From Sphingobacterium deserti (GTDB lineage Bacteria > Bacteroidota > Bacteroidia > Sphingobacteriales > Sphingobacteriaceae), in assembly GCF_000757725.1 (NCBI RefSeq), contig NZ_JJMU01000066.1, forward strand, positions 1 through 64,000: a stretch of 64,000 nt of DNA, written 5' to 3'. Position 1 is the stretch's first letter. Each line of letters opens with the position of its first letter. This document shows, one piece after another, positions 51,623 through 61,066 of the stretch. The notes below the pieces were generated by a model. The model was given only the letters and a program-made list of their open reading frames with translations. It ran no database searches and was not told the DNA's origin. A program made the position numbers and the translations under genes.

Positions 51623-52051
51623 ATGATTGATATGAAAAGAATAACGGTACGCATTCAAGGTTTTTATTATATGGCCATCGGGATTTGGCCTCTTATTCAC
51701 GCGTCCAGCTATCGAGACGTGTATGGCTATACGAATGAGGACGCCATGTTGACGCTTGTTGGTTTACTCACCATATGCGCTGCAATAAGTCTGCTAATTA
51801 AGCGATATTCTTTCTTAGGATTGTGTTTAGCACTGAGCTTTCTTTATATTGACATTCGATATCTTGTTAACGACCACTTCTCCTTTCATTTTATTATTGA
51901 TGTTTTGGCACAAAGCGGTTTTATAGCCCTTATTGGCTACGAAGCGTATTTGCGGTACAAACAAAGCCGAGGCAATAGATTTAAAGTGGGAATCCCAGAG
52001 CGCCAGACGCCCCTAGAGGATACAATGCCGGGTGATGCCGTAAACTTTTAG
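51623..52051 (+). CDS. four-helix membrane hypothetical protein
   Basis: The 142-residue protein has about four hydrophobic segments (IQGFYYMAIGIWPLIHA, DAMLTLVGLLTICAAISLLI, YSFLGLCLALSFLYIDI, FIIDVLAQSGFIALIGYE) and a polar C-terminal tail rich in Pro and Asp. No family recognised. It is 115 bases after the previous gene and 35 bases before the DUF3891 gene, on the same strand. Confidence 0.65.
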   Translation: MIDMKRITVRIQGFYYMAIGIWPLIHASSYRDVYGYTNEDAMLTLVGLLTICAAISLLIKRYSFLGLCLALSFLYIDIRYLVNDHFSFHFIIDVLAQSGFIALIGYEAYLRYKQSRGNRFKVGIPERQTPLEDTMPGDAVNF

Positions 52052-52086
52052 CCCATCATCAGAAACAGTATTTACGCGAAAGCACT

Positions 52087-52809
52087 ATGATTGTAACATA
52101 TCTCCAAAATGGATTTGAAGCTGTCTTACAACGACACCATGCACGGCTAGCGGCAAGCCTTATGGCAAATCTTATCTGGGTTAAGGAGGATCCTAATAAG
52201 ATTGATCTTATCTTGGCTGCCGCGAATCATGATAATGACTATACAGAATTCAGACGAGAGGGTCTTCTTAACGACCTTGGTGGACCAAAGGATTTTAAAA
52301 TGGAAACCTTTGATAAGGCTGATTGCGAACGATTGCTGGATGAAGCCAATGCGAGCAGTACATTTATAGCTATATTGATTGCTTTTCATATGCAGTTTGT
52401 GCAACGTGGTCTTTCTTCGGCGGCAACGCGCTTCTGTAATGCACTTGAAACTTCTAAACAACGTTGGTGCAAAGATGTCGGGTTGTCAATGGCTACTATG
52501 GAAAAATATTATACCATGCTCCAATGGTGTGATGCGCTTTCGTTGTTGATCTGTCAACGAATGGTACCTCCTGAAGGCAGATCTTTAGCGATTAGTGACG
52601 GCCCCGACGGCGTAACGTATTTCATATCCGCTGTGCATGAAGATACCTACACGATAGAGCCGTGGCCATTTGCGGTGGACAACTTTGCCCTTGCGATAGA
52701 GCGTAGACTACTTGATAAATTAGCGTTTAAGAGCGATAGAGAATTGCAAGAAGCATTGAAGATAAGCCCGGTGACGGTGCAACACGTCGCTTTTGAAGTA
52801 CGGTCATAG
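52087..52809 (+). CDS. DUF3891 family protein
   Basis: The 240-residue protein matches DUF3891, with VLQRHHARLAASLMANLIW, then AANHDNDYTEFR and MVPPEGRSLAISDGPDGVTYFISAVHEDTYTIEPWPF. The His and Asp residues (HHARL, NHDND) suggest an HD-like metal site, which is why the family was noticed, but activity is unknown. It ends the plus-strand run starting at 50309 and converges with the DUF6766 gene. Confidence 0.8.
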   Translation: MIVTYLQNGFEAVLQRHHARLAASLMANLIWVKEDPNKIDLILAAANHDNDYTEFRREGLLNDLGGPKDFKMETFDKADCERLLDEANASSTFIAILIAFHMQFVQRGLSSAATRFCNALETSKQRWCKDVGLSMATMEKYYTMLQWCDALSLLICQRMVPPEGRSLAISDGPDGVTYFISAVHEDTYTIEPWPFAVDNFALAIERRLLDKLAFKSDRELQEALKISPVTVQHVAFEVRS

Positions 52810-52835
52810 CGTCGAAATCACTGTAATGACCTTCT

Positions 52836-53492
52836 TTATTTTCCGGTTTGCCAATGCGAAGCGTCTACTGGTTTGGACTCGGGCGACCCTTTTTGCCTAA
52901 GAAAAATTGTCAATATCACGATTGAAGCCACGGAGAGAAACTCGCTTTGCCAATTTTGAAAGGTTTCGAACCAAAAATCTGGCTCTAATAAAAAGTGACC
53001 TAGGCTGGCTGGGTTTTCTCCAGCTGCTCGACGTAAGTCATTAACGTTTTGCCAACTGCCATAGAGATGCATACTCCAACTTACCAGGAACAAAAGCAAA
53101 AATGCGATAGTTAGCGAATTGCTGTACAGCAGCAATCTCCAACCGCCCCGATTAACAGGCATCGGTGCATGCACATGTGGACGCGGTGGGCGGTCAACTT
53201 CCGTTTTACCCGCAAGCGGTTTGGACTCAGCGGATCCAATTTGTCGGAGGCCTATGGTTAATACCACATACAAAAACATCTGTAAGAACTCACTTTGAAA
53301 GTTTTCGAAAGTAGCCGCTATAAAATGTCCGCTACGCGCATAACTCCAGGCATTAAGGCTCTTCGCTCCCTCCTTCTCTAGCTCTTCATTATTTACCAGC
53401 CAGCCGAAATAAAACTGAGCTGCCCATGCCAGAACGAATAAGGATATGATTACGATTGAAAGCGAGTTTCGCTTATAGAATGTCTGCTTCAT
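52836..53492 (-). CDS. DUF6766 membrane protein
   Basis: The ATG at 53492 (a TTG at 53513 would add seven residues) gives 218 residues with two similar halves, each with one membrane segment and one amphipathic pair: SLSIVIISLFVLAWAAQFYFGW and SLTIAFLLLFLVSWSMHLYGSW, followed by FQSEFLQMFLYVVLTIGLRQIGSAESKP and WQSEFLSVASIVILTIFLRQKGSPESKP. The repeated structure fits DUF6766. Such proteins are common near stress genes in Bacteroidota and Proteobacteria. Function unknown. Confidence 0.85.
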   Translation of the reverse strand: MKQTFYKRNSLSIVIISLFVLAWAAQFYFGWLVNNEELEKEGAKSLNAWSYARSGHFIAATFENFQSEFLQMFLYVVLTIGLRQIGSAESKPLAGKTEVDRPPRPHVHAPMPVNRGGWRLLLYSNSLTIAFLLLFLVSWSMHLYGSWQNVNDLRRAAGENPASLGHFLLEPDFWFETFQNWQSEFLSVASIVILTIFLRQKGSPESKPVDASHWQTGK

Positions 53493-53533
53493 TAGCTTAA
53501 AAAGTAATATCAATGTTTGAAAATGGGAATTTA

Positions 53534-53565
53534 GCTTTGGGAAGTTTTTATCCTCCTCCCAAAGC
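53534..53565. other. 9-bp hairpin in the intergenic gap
   Basis: GCTTTGGGA (53534-53542) pairs perfectly with TCCCAAAGC (53557-53565) around a 14-base loop. It lies between two minus-strand genes, so it may terminate or attenuate transcription. No T run follows on the minus strand. Confidence 0.4.
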
Positions 53566-53579
53566 GTAAATCGTGCCTG

Positions 53580-54062
53580 CTATTTTCGGCGAAACAAAAT
53601 CAATACCCCAATACTGACTGCTGCCACAGTAGCTAAATTTTTGATTAGCTTTTGCCTATCATATTTCCAATGCGCATCAAATCCACGTTCTTTCCATATA
53701 TTTGGAAATACTCCTGACTTGATGTCTGCAACAATGCCTTCCACCTCGTTGACACGGTCGGCAAGCAAGAGAGGTAACCAATGGCGATACTTAGACTCGC
53801 TATAGTGGAATGCGTATCGTCTCAGTTGCCCACTCAGTCCAGCTGGTGGTAACGTATCACCGAACACTGCAGGAAGCTTTGGCCGCTCATTCGATCGTTG
53901 CACCTCTTTCGAAGTGATCTGTTGCGCCGGCCTGTCCCAGCTAGCGGATTTATCATCTTCTTCAATATCTTTCATTGGGTATACTGGGTTGTTTTCCCAG
54001 TCAACATCTATACCCCATCCGGGAATATGCTTAAATTGTTCTTTTAGATTTTCGTTTTCCAT
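53580..54062 (-). CDS. tail-anchored hypothetical protein
   Basis: The 160-residue protein has a hydrophilic N-terminus (MENENLKEQFKHIPGWGIDVDWENNPVYPMKD), an internal LSGQLRRYAFHYSESKYRHWLPLLLADRVNEVEGIVADIKSG and one C-terminal membrane segment (NLATVAAVSIGVLILF) ending RRK. Conserved among Sphingobacteriaceae next to zinc alcohol dehydrogenases, as here (six bases after that gene). Function unknown. Confidence 0.72.
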   Translation of the reverse strand: MENENLKEQFKHIPGWGIDVDWENNPVYPMKDIEEDDKSASWDRPAQQITSKEVQRSNERPKLPAVFGDTLPPAGLSGQLRRYAFHYSESKYRHWLPLLLADRVNEVEGIVADIKSGVFPNIWKERGFDAHWKYDRQKLIKNLATVAAVSIGVLILFRRK

Positions 54063-54067
54063 GGCTA

Positions 54068-55219
54068 TTAATTAACAGTGCTTGGAATAAGCACGGGTTT
54101 AATACATTCATCAAGTTTTGCGGAGAACATTTGGTATGCTTCTGCAACGTCTTCCAAAGCAAAGCGATGCGTAATAATATCTTTCGGACTTAAGACGCCA
54201 TTCTTCACGTGTTCCATCAACTTTGGCAACAGTCGTTTGACGGATGTTTGATTGGCGCGAATAGTGATGCCTTTATTTACAACATTGCCAATGGGTACTA
54301 AATTGTCCGTCGGACCGTACACTCCTACAACAGATACTATCCCCCCTTTTTTTACAGCATTTACTGCCCAGTGCAACGCGGTGGCTGCTCCAGCTTGAAG
54401 CAATAGTTTTTTACCCGTTATGGTCTGCATGGCGTTACCGCACGCATCTGAACCTACAGCATCAATACAAACATCTGCACCAAGCCAATCGGTAATGCGC
54501 TTGATGAAAAGTACTGGGTCATCCATGCTTCGGAAGTTATAGGCTTCGCATGCGGCATATTGGCGGACAAATTCTAAACGATACTCCAAGTGGTCAATGA
54601 CAATTACGCGTGTAGCTCCAAATAGCCAGGCGCAACGCGCCGCCATAATACCAACCGGGCCGGCACCAAAAACCACTACGGTATCACCGACTTTGATCCC
54701 ACCCATCTCCGCAGCCTGATATCCAGTTGGCAATACATCGGTAAGTAGCAAGGCGTCTTCATCATCCATATCCGCAGGAATTACAGTAGGTCCTACATCT
54801 GCATAGGGTACCCGAACAAACTCGGCTTGTCCCCCATCAAAGCCTCCGGCAATGTGCGAATAGCCAAATATTCCGCCCACAGCGGTTGCCATGGCATTTG
54901 ACTCGTGGCAGTTGGCGAATAGCCCCTGTTTACAAAAGTGGCATCTTCCACAGGCGATGTTGAAGGGTACCAACACCTTATCACCAACTTTTAATTTGGT
55001 AATTCCCGGCCCCACCTCACGGACTATGCCGATAAATTCATGACCAAAAGTGCTTCCGATGCGTGTATCAGGAACCATACCATGATATAAATGCAGGTCA
55101 GACCCACATATGCATGCTCGGGTCACCTGTACAATTGCGTCCTCGGGGTGTAGTATTTGGGGCATAGGTTTTTCTTCAACTCTTACCCGAAAAGGCCCTC
55201 TATAATTCATTGCTTTCAT
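54068..55219 (-). CDS. zinc-dependent alcohol dehydrogenase
   Basis: The 383-residue protein is a medium-chain dehydrogenase. Catalytic zinc motif GHEFIGIVREVG near residue 60, structural zinc loop with Cys residues in IACGRCHFCKQGLFANCHES near residue 90, and nucleotide motif VVFGAGPVGIMAARCA near 185. The family includes glutathione-independent formaldehyde dehydrogenases and related aldehyde or alcohol dehydrogenases, and the substrate cannot be read from sequence. It lies 49 bases after the Rieske oxidoreductase gene. Confidence 0.92.
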   Translation of the reverse strand: MKAMNYRGPFRVRVEEKPMPQILHPEDAIVQVTRACICGSDLHLYHGMVPDTRIGSTFGHEFIGIVREVGPGITKLKVGDKVLVPFNIACGRCHFCKQGLFANCHESNAMATAVGGIFGYSHIAGGFDGGQAEFVRVPYADVGPTVIPADMDDEDALLLTDVLPTGYQAAEMGGIKVGDTVVVFGAGPVGIMAARCAWLFGATRVIVIDHLEYRLEFVRQYAACEAYNFRSMDDPVLFIKRITDWLGADVCIDAVGSDACGNAMQTITGKKLLLQAGAATALHWAVNAVKKGGIVSVVGVYGPTDNLVPIGNVVNKGITIRANQTSVKRLLPKLMEHVKNGVLSPKDIITHRFALEDVAEAYQMFSAKLDECIKPVLIPSTVN

Positions 55220-55268
55220 CTATCAATTATTTAGTTTATAAATATTTGTTATTTTTCTAGGTGCGTTG

Positions 55269-56798
55269 TTAGAGTTTGTCAATGTCATGGCTAGCAAGAG
55301 GAGCGACAGCGGGTCCCGTAAGCAACTCGCCATTTATCCCGTAGCGGGCTCCATGGCAGGGGCAGTCCCAACTTTCTTCTGTATTGTTCCATTTAACAAT
55401 ACACCCAGCATGCCGACAAACGGGATCAACGGCGCTAATTGCCCCCTCTTGATCTTTGTATATACCAATTCGTTTACCCTCATATTTTAGCACTGCAGCT
55501 TCGCCCTTAGCCAGTTCCGAAAGTCCTTCGATTTTATCCACAGCTAAACGATCTTTCACGAAATGTTTGACAACGTCAACATTTTCCATAACAAGATCTT
55601 TCACCGAGGAAAGCGGTCCGAAACGCGTTGGCGAATAAAGCTTTTCGAATTCGCATGTCTCTTTTAGAATGAGATCGGCGAGCATGTGCCCGGAAAGAGA
55701 CCCGAAGATCATACCGTTGCCGCCGAACCCTGTAGCGATAAGCTCGCGACCATCAGATTTACCAGGATAATAGCCAATAAAAGGCAAGGCATCTTGACTT
55801 TCGTAATATTGGGACGACCACTGATATACCTTTCTTTTCGTATTAAATCTGGCAGTTACAAAGGCCTGTAGTTCTAAAAAATTAACATTTTCATTTTCGC
55901 CATGGGCAGTTTTATGATCTTGCCCTCCAACCAACAAAAAGCGATTTTCGCCCTGCACTACAGTTCGGAAGTAGTGAAAAGGATCCTCCATGTCGTATAA
56001 AACTTTATCTGGATAGGCCGCATGATCCGCCAATTCCCAAAGCTGAAGATAACTACGATAGGGCGCGATACGGAAATTCATAAGTTGGATACCTGGGGTC
56101 GTATGCGTGGCATAGATAACCTTATCGGCTCGAAACACTCGTCCATCCGCAGTTGTTACCGAAAGCCTACCATCTATACGCTTGACGTGTTGCACCAAGG
56201 CGCCCGTCACGATCATTCCGCCTAATGCTTCAAAAGCACCGGCCAAACCTAATATATATTTAGTAGGATTGAAATGGCCCTGTTCAGCAAACTCTATAGC
56301 ATATAGAGGTTTCACTGGTATAGCTAGGTTGTCTATTTCGCTGCATGAGATGCCTAGCTGCAAGATTGCATCTTTTATTTTTTGAAGTTCCTCTTTTTCT
56401 TCTCCGGTTGTGGCATACATCTGTCCGTTACAGTCAATTAAATCACAATCAATAGCATATTTTTCGACGTTATCTCTAATCAAGTCCATGGCTCTCCGAG
56501 TTGATTGCAGAACCTCTCGGGTTTTATCTAAACCATGCTGTTTTATAATATCAGAATAAGGTGTATCTAATACCGTATTTAAATGAGCAGATGTACCCCC
56601 GGTGGTACCAAAGGCTATTGAGTTAGCTTCCAGCACAGAGCATATCTGCCCCTCTTCCTGTAATGCTAATGCTGCTGTCATACCGGTTATTCCAGCGCCT
56701 ATTACAAGCACGTCCACGTCCTCCCGGTTGGAGATTTTGCCTATGGTGCGATCTGGAACATCCTGCCAAATGCTTCTGTTGTTACCGTCTCTTTCCAT
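55269..56798 (-). CDS. FAD-dependent oxidoreductase with C-terminal Rieske domain
   Basis: The ATG at 56798 gives 509 residues (an ATG at 56843 would add 15). The N-terminal DAO-type domain (1-400) has VLVIGAGITGMTAALALQEEGQICSVLEA. The C-terminal Rieske domain (about 415-505) has the iron-sulfur ligands Cys and His in VCRHAGCIV and WDCPCHGARYGING. The combination fits the amine/GabT-like FAD oxidoreductases with Rieske tails common in Bacteroidota and Proteobacteria; the substrate is not known. It precedes the alcohol dehydrogenase gene on the same strand. Confidence 0.92.
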   Translation of the reverse strand: MERDGNNRSIWQDVPDRTIGKISNREDVDVLVIGAGITGMTAALALQEEGQICSVLEANSIAFGTTGGTSAHLNTVLDTPYSDIIKQHGLDKTREVLQSTRRAMDLIRDNVEKYAIDCDLIDCNGQMYATTGEEKEELQKIKDAILQLGISCSEIDNLAIPVKPLYAIEFAEQGHFNPTKYILGLAGAFEALGGMIVTGALVQHVKRIDGRLSVTTADGRVFRADKVIYATHTTPGIQLMNFRIAPYRSYLQLWELADHAAYPDKVLYDMEDPFHYFRTVVQGENRFLLVGGQDHKTAHGENENVNFLELQAFVTARFNTKRKVYQWSSQYYESQDALPFIGYYPGKSDGRELIATGFGGNGMIFGSLSGHMLADLILKETCEFEKLYSPTRFGPLSSVKDLVMENVDVVKHFVKDRLAVDKIEGLSELAKGEAAVLKYEGKRIGIYKDQEGAISAVDPVCRHAGCIVKWNNTEESWDCPCHGARYGINGELLTGPAVAPLASHDIDKL

Positions 56799-56931
56799 TT
56801 TATGTTTATTTAATAGTTTAATACCTCTTCGGGTGTTGAACATGGTAAGTTGTCAAACGTTCCCGAAATACTTTGTCCAAGCGTATCTACGGATATGGCG
56901 AGCGTCATTCCCCTTTAAACCTCTGCAGCGA

Positions 56932-57180
56932 TTATGAAAAGATTTTCGCAACTTCCAAGTGAGTAAATAGTACGTGCAACCCCGCTATAAAATGTAGCGC
57001 CACTCTTCCGTGGAAGAAACCTAGATCTGACAGTTGCATCGGACCGATAATGATCGCCCCCAAAATGATCATGACTGTCATTTCTGCAACGGAAAGTTGC
57101 CCAGTCATTCTTTTCCCCAAACACGCAATAGGATCCGCAAACAGAGGTACATCACGCTATTGGGGATGTATGTCAGCCGC
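56932..57180 (-). pseudogene. frameshifted, truncated DUF421 (YetF-like) gene
   Basis: On the minus strand LGKRMTGQLSVAEMTVMIIL and GAIIIGPMQL, then HGRVALHFIAGLHVLFTHLEVAK are the recognisable core of a DUF421 membrane protein. Upstream, MYLCLRILLRV continues the same protein in a different frame, and one missing base at the GTTT/TGGGG junction near 57122 separates the two. The downstream end breaks into stops. Intact DUF421 proteins have about 150-230 residues, here only about 75 remain. A single-base error could explain the frameshift but not the lost C-terminus. Confidence 0.7.
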
Positions 57181-57193
57181 ACAGGTTTCTTAT

Positions 57194-57220
57194 AAAAAAA
57201 GCCGACCTTTTGGCCGGCTT
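57194..57220 (-). terminator. terminator for the DUF892 gene
   Basis: AAGCCGACC (57199-57207) pairs with GGCCGGCTT (57212-57220), one G-T mismatch, around a TTTT loop; on the minus strand seven T residues follow. It lies 18 bases past the stop of the DUF892 gene. Confidence 0.85.
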
Positions 57221-57237
57221 GTGGTATGTACCTTGGC

Positions 57238-57768
57238 TTATTCGGCAGGTACGTTGGCTTCAGAAAGCGCGATCGTTGTCAACAATTCATCGGTTTCCTT
57301 TTCTTCCGCTAACGTTTGTCCTAACACTTCTTTCACCTCATCATGTCCCATCAGTTCTGCGAAGGTGACGACGCAACCATAACTTGCGATTTCGTAATGT
57401 TCTACTTTTTGTGCCGCTACGATTAATGCAGCATCAAGCACTTCCGGGCTATCTTGAAATTCCTCAATAATTTCCTCAGCTTCGGCTAACAAACCTTCCA
57501 TCGCTTTACATTTTTTACCTCTTGCAGCCAAGCCTAAGCTAGAAAACACAGTTTTCAAACGTTCGATATGGCCTTCGGTCTGCTCGTAATGCGTGTCAAA
57601 TGCAGCTTTTAATTTTTCACTTTTTGCCGCTTTGCTCAACTTTTTAAGCCCCTGTAAAAGCTGTCTTTCTGCGCCCAGAATGTCTTTTAATTCATCTACC
57701 AAAAGTTCATGTAAATGCGCATTAGGCATGTTTCCTTGCTGTTGTTTTTCTTGTGATTTATTTGCCAT
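57238..57768 (-). CDS. DUF892 (YciF-type) ferritin-like protein
   Basis: The 176-residue protein is the YciF/DUF892 four-helix ferritin-like type: LHELLVDELKDILGAERQLLQGLKKLSKAA, THYEQTEGHIERLKTVFSSLG, AALIVAAQKVEHYEIASYGCVVTFAELMGHDEVKEVLGQTLAEEKETDELLTTIA. The Glu and His (ELKD, EGHIERL, KVEHYEIA, EEKETDEL) suggest a di-metal centre. Family members are linked to stress and radiation responses in bacteria. It faces the 759-codon gene with divergent promoters. Confidence 0.92.
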   Translation of the reverse strand: MANKSQEKQQQGNMPNAHLHELLVDELKDILGAERQLLQGLKKLSKAAKSEKLKAAFDTHYEQTEGHIERLKTVFSSLGLAARGKKCKAMEGLLAEAEEIIEEFQDSPEVLDAALIVAAQKVEHYEIASYGCVVTFAELMGHDEVKEVLGQTLAEEKETDELLTTIALSEANVPAE

Positions 57769-57980
57769 GATAGTTTTAATTTTGATATGTACTGAACGAC
57801 AATTTTGTCAATACGTTTACAAGTTAACTTCGCAATTTTCACAATTTATACTCATTGCTCTATGTTTTTTATACGGAGTGTATCTCTCCTCTTTACTGTA
57901 TGCGAGGCTTAGCGAATTAGTCTAACCCCGCACAGTCATGTGCTCAGAACTATTTAATATTGTTTTCGTTCAGTGTAAAC

Positions 57981-60239
57981 ATGTTGCTTAGGACTTCATG
58001 GCCTAAGATAGTAGATCAATTAACTATTGAACAAAGTATGGAAGACAGCAAGCCTTTAAAACAGCAGCATCAATCTTTGATCGAAAGATTAAAAGAGAAA
58101 GATTACACCATCCAACAGGATTATACCATAGGAAGGCAGCGATTGCAGTTAATATCTTTTGCGGAGCAAACGGCTATGTTAGTCGAGCTATCGAAAGCAT
58201 ACCAAGTGCTTATACGATTGGTAGATCATCATGGCCGGGATCTAAAAATAGAGCTCGTTGACAAAGCGCACGGGTTCAGACTAAACGTGAGCACAAGTTT
58301 GGGCCTGCACGTGATACACGTACATTGGGCTTTAGAACCAAATTTCCAAATACACTACCGGGTGCAATTTACTCCCTCAGCAACCACCTATTTCGAGGGT
58401 AGCCAAGCAGAGCTGTTGGTACTGTATAACGATTATTCCGTTCCGCAAGCTCCGACTATATTTAGCAAACAAAAAGGTGGTCGATCGGGAATTTGCTCGT
58501 GCTCTTTTAAAAGACCTTCAAAAGGCACATTGTTTTATTTTCAAAATCTAAGCGCGGTGCAGGCCTATGCCGAAGCTTGTGAAGTGACATTGATGGACAG
58601 CGTTTCAGTAGCATGGCCGGCCTTGGGTTTTGCCCTACCCCAATCTTTGGATCAGCCTTTACAAGCAAACACTTCCTATGATATATGTGACGCGTATTTA
58701 ATATTCGAAAACGAAAGCTACAGGTCATCTCATGATGTCGCAATGCAGTTTCTACGGCACCAATATCAGATCTATCAAAAGTTGGATAAGCCCATGGTAG
58801 TATTAGAAAACGTGCTTGAAATGATACAAAAGGGCGCGACCGATCTATGTAAAAATCACGGTTGTTGGCAACAGGTAGAAGCAGACGCATACTTAAATGC
58901 TTATGTAAACGATTATGAAAACCCTGCGGAAAGCATGGTTCAACTCGCTGTTTTGTGGCCTCTCCAAGCATTTCATAAAAAATATCCTAAGCAGGAAACG
59001 GAAGAGATAATAAATAACATTGTCAAAGGTATACCGCGTTTTTATGACGAAAAACTTCGTTCTTTGGTACGTTGGATTCCACAAAAAGAGTATCTTTTGG
59101 ACCATAGCGAAGAGCATAAAAAACCGCGAATAATGGATGCGTGGTATCTTCACCACCCCCTATTGAATTTGGCTTTCGTTCTCAGCGGCGGATACGGCAC
59201 ACCGGAATTGGAAACTCTTTTTTTTGAGTCTGTAAATTTCTGCACCAAGGTAGCGCAAGCATTCGATTACCAGTGGCCGGTTTTTTATGATTTGGATACG
59301 CTTGACATAAAGAAAGCAGAATCTGCGCCCGGCAAAGGAGGCGAGCGAGATGTTCCCGGTCTTTATGCTTTTTTACAGCTTCGCGCGTATGAACTCTCTA
59401 AAAAGAAAAAACACCTTAATGAAGCGAAGCGCGCCGCAAACGCTTTACTTGATCTGGGTAATAATATACTTTATCAGGCTAACAACACAGCCTACGCTGC
59501 TGAAGCGATGTTGGAGATATGGCACATCACGAAGGAAGAGAAATACCTACACCTAAGCGAAATGTGCATAGCACATTTATTGCGTAATACTGCCCTATGG
59601 GCAATGACCTATGGGAATGCAAAAGAATACCCGAGCTTCTTCACTATGTACCCTTTATCAGATGCTCCATATGCAGCTCTTTTTGAGGAAGAAGAATGCC
59701 TGGCTTCGTTCAATCGATACGTTAAGCTTGTACACCAGTATCGTGCGCCTGTGGCAAATGAAATAAAGGTGTTGCTGCCGGAATATACAAAGTACATGCT
59801 GGGCCGCATGCCCTATTATTTTCCACCGATGCTGCCGCCAGATGTAATAGCTCCCACACCTAAAACTGGATATATTAATAAGGAGTTGTGGATTCCTGTA
59901 GAAGATTTAGGTGATGGCTGGGAACCAATCGGTTCCGTAGGGCAAGAAGTATATGGTTGCGGAGGAATGTTTTACGTCGCGCTTCACCATTTGCATCAGC
60001 TTGCCAACGACAAAAACTTTTGCTACATCGGATACCCGGTGCTGGAAAGCAAGCGCACGGAGAAGTCTTTCACTTTTTTACTCGCGGGATCGTCCGCAAA
60101 CCGTTGCCCGATACGAATTATTGGTGCAGAGAATAACAATTTCAGGATCTATTGGAATGATAAATCGGAAACGTTAGATAGTGATAAGAATACTACGGAA
60201 GTATATGGCGGGCAGGAAGTAACTATTAAATGGAATTAA
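57981..60239 (+). CDS. large unrecognised protein, possible alpha/alpha-barrel
   Basis: From the ATG at 57981 the protein has 752 residues; ATG at 58038 is a good alternative. The N-terminal 280 residues look beta-rich (FRLNVSTSLGLHVIHVHW, AELLVLYNDYSVPQ, GTLFYFQNL). From about 280 on it is helical with regularly spaced Trp and aromatic residues (GCWQQVEADAYLNAYVNDYEN, SMVQLAVLWPLQAFHKKYP, YAAEAMLEIWHITKEEKYLHLSEMCIAHLLR), as in alpha/alpha-toroid glycosidases. The C-terminus is beta-like. No signal peptide. The family is unknown to me. An SDR gene follows after 15 bases. Confidence 0.7.
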   Translation: MLLRTSWPKIVDQLTIEQSMEDSKPLKQQHQSLIERLKEKDYTIQQDYTIGRQRLQLISFAEQTAMLVELSKAYQVLIRLVDHHGRDLKIELVDKAHGFRLNVSTSLGLHVIHVHWALEPNFQIHYRVQFTPSATTYFEGSQAELLVLYNDYSVPQAPTIFSKQKGGRSGICSCSFKRPSKGTLFYFQNLSAVQAYAEACEVTLMDSVSVAWPALGFALPQSLDQPLQANTSYDICDAYLIFENESYRSSHDVAMQFLRHQYQIYQKLDKPMVVLENVLEMIQKGATDLCKNHGCWQQVEADAYLNAYVNDYENPAESMVQLAVLWPLQAFHKKYPKQETEEIINNIVKGIPRFYDEKLRSLVRWIPQKEYLLDHSEEHKKPRIMDAWYLHHPLLNLAFVLSGGYGTPELETLFFESVNFCTKVAQAFDYQWPVFYDLDTLDIKKAESAPGKGGERDVPGLYAFLQLRAYELSKKKKHLNEAKRAANALLDLGNNILYQANNTAYAAEAMLEIWHITKEEKYLHLSEMCIAHLLRNTALWAMTYGNAKEYPSFFTMYPLSDAPYAALFEEEECLASFNRYVKLVHQYRAPVANEIKVLLPEYTKYMLGRMPYYFPPMLPPDVIAPTPKTGYINKELWIPVEDLGDGWEPIGSVGQEVYGCGGMFYVALHHLHQLANDKNFCYIGYPVLESKRTEKSFTFLLAGSSANRCPIRIIGAENNNFRIYWNDKSETLDSDKNTTEVYGGQEVTIKWN

Positions 60240-60254
60240 TAAGTACAGAAACAT

Positions 60255-60992
60255 ATGGATAGCAAACAAAATAAGAAGGTATTAATTACCGGGGGAACAG
60301 CCGGGATCGGACGAGCAATAGCGCTCCTACTCGCAGAAGCCGGCTATCATGTCACGTTGATCGGCCGAGATTATGAGAAATTACAAGATCTTCTAACCGA
60401 TTATAATAAATTGGAGAGGCGTGGCACCCTAAATGGGCTGATCGCGGATCTTACTGATGAAAGAGCCATCGAAAAAATACTGCAGGAATATTTAGACGAT
60501 TATGGGTGTCCGGACATATTCATTAACAATGCTGGCCTGCCTTATAACGGGGTTATGGATGAGCAAGGCGACTCACTAGCTTATCTCGTAAAAACTAATT
60601 TATGGGCATATATGCATCTTGCCGGAAAAATTGGCTCCCGAATGATCCAAAACGGTGTGCAAGGCGACATTATCAATGTAGGATCGATGAGCGCTGACGT
60701 ACGTGAAAAAAACAGCTCGGCGTACGTCGGCACGAAAGCTGGAATTCAAGGCTTCAGCGAGGCATTCCGCAAAGAAATAAATCCACATGGAGTCCGCGTT
60801 TCGCTTATCGAGCCAGGAGCGGTAGGTACTGACATGCAACCCACCTCCCCTGCTGAAGAGCGCGACATGCAGAAAAATGAGGAAATGCTCCTTGCGGAAG
60901 ATATTGCTGATGCTGTATTGTACATTCTCGAACGTCCACGACGCAACAATATTGCTGTGCTGCAAATTAAGCCAACTAAACAGTACATTTAA
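60255..60992 (+). CDS. SDR-family oxidoreductase
   Basis: The 245-residue protein has the SDR fold: ITGGTAGIGRAIALLLAEAG near residue 12 (NADP-binding), NNAGLPYNG near 90, GSMSAD with the catalytic Ser near 140, and Tyr-x-x-x-Lys as SSAYVGTKAGIQGFSEAF near 155. It acts as an NAD(P)-dependent dehydrogenase, substrate unknown. It lies 15 bases after the large unknown protein gene, so the two probably form an operon. Confidence 0.93.
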   Translation: MDSKQNKKVLITGGTAGIGRAIALLLAEAGYHVTLIGRDYEKLQDLLTDYNKLERRGTLNGLIADLTDERAIEKILQEYLDDYGCPDIFINNAGLPYNGVMDEQGDSLAYLVKTNLWAYMHLAGKIGSRMIQNGVQGDIINVGSMSADVREKNSSAYVGTKAGIQGFSEAFRKEINPHGVRVSLIEPGAVGTDMQPTSPAEERDMQKNEEMLLAEDIADAVLYILERPRRNNIAVLQIKPTKQYI

Positions 60993-61011
60993 GACCGACT
61001 TGCTGGTCCAA

Positions 61012-61047
61012 AAAAAAGCCCCCGGAGAGCATAAATCTTACGGGGGC
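61012..61047 (-). terminator. bidirectional terminator
   Basis: GCCCCCG (61018-61024) pairs perfectly with CGGGGGC (61041-61047). On the minus strand it is followed by a run of T residues. It separates the convergent SDR and Mn-catalase genes. Confidence 0.8.
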
Positions 61048-61066
61048 AACCTTCTATTCATGTTAT

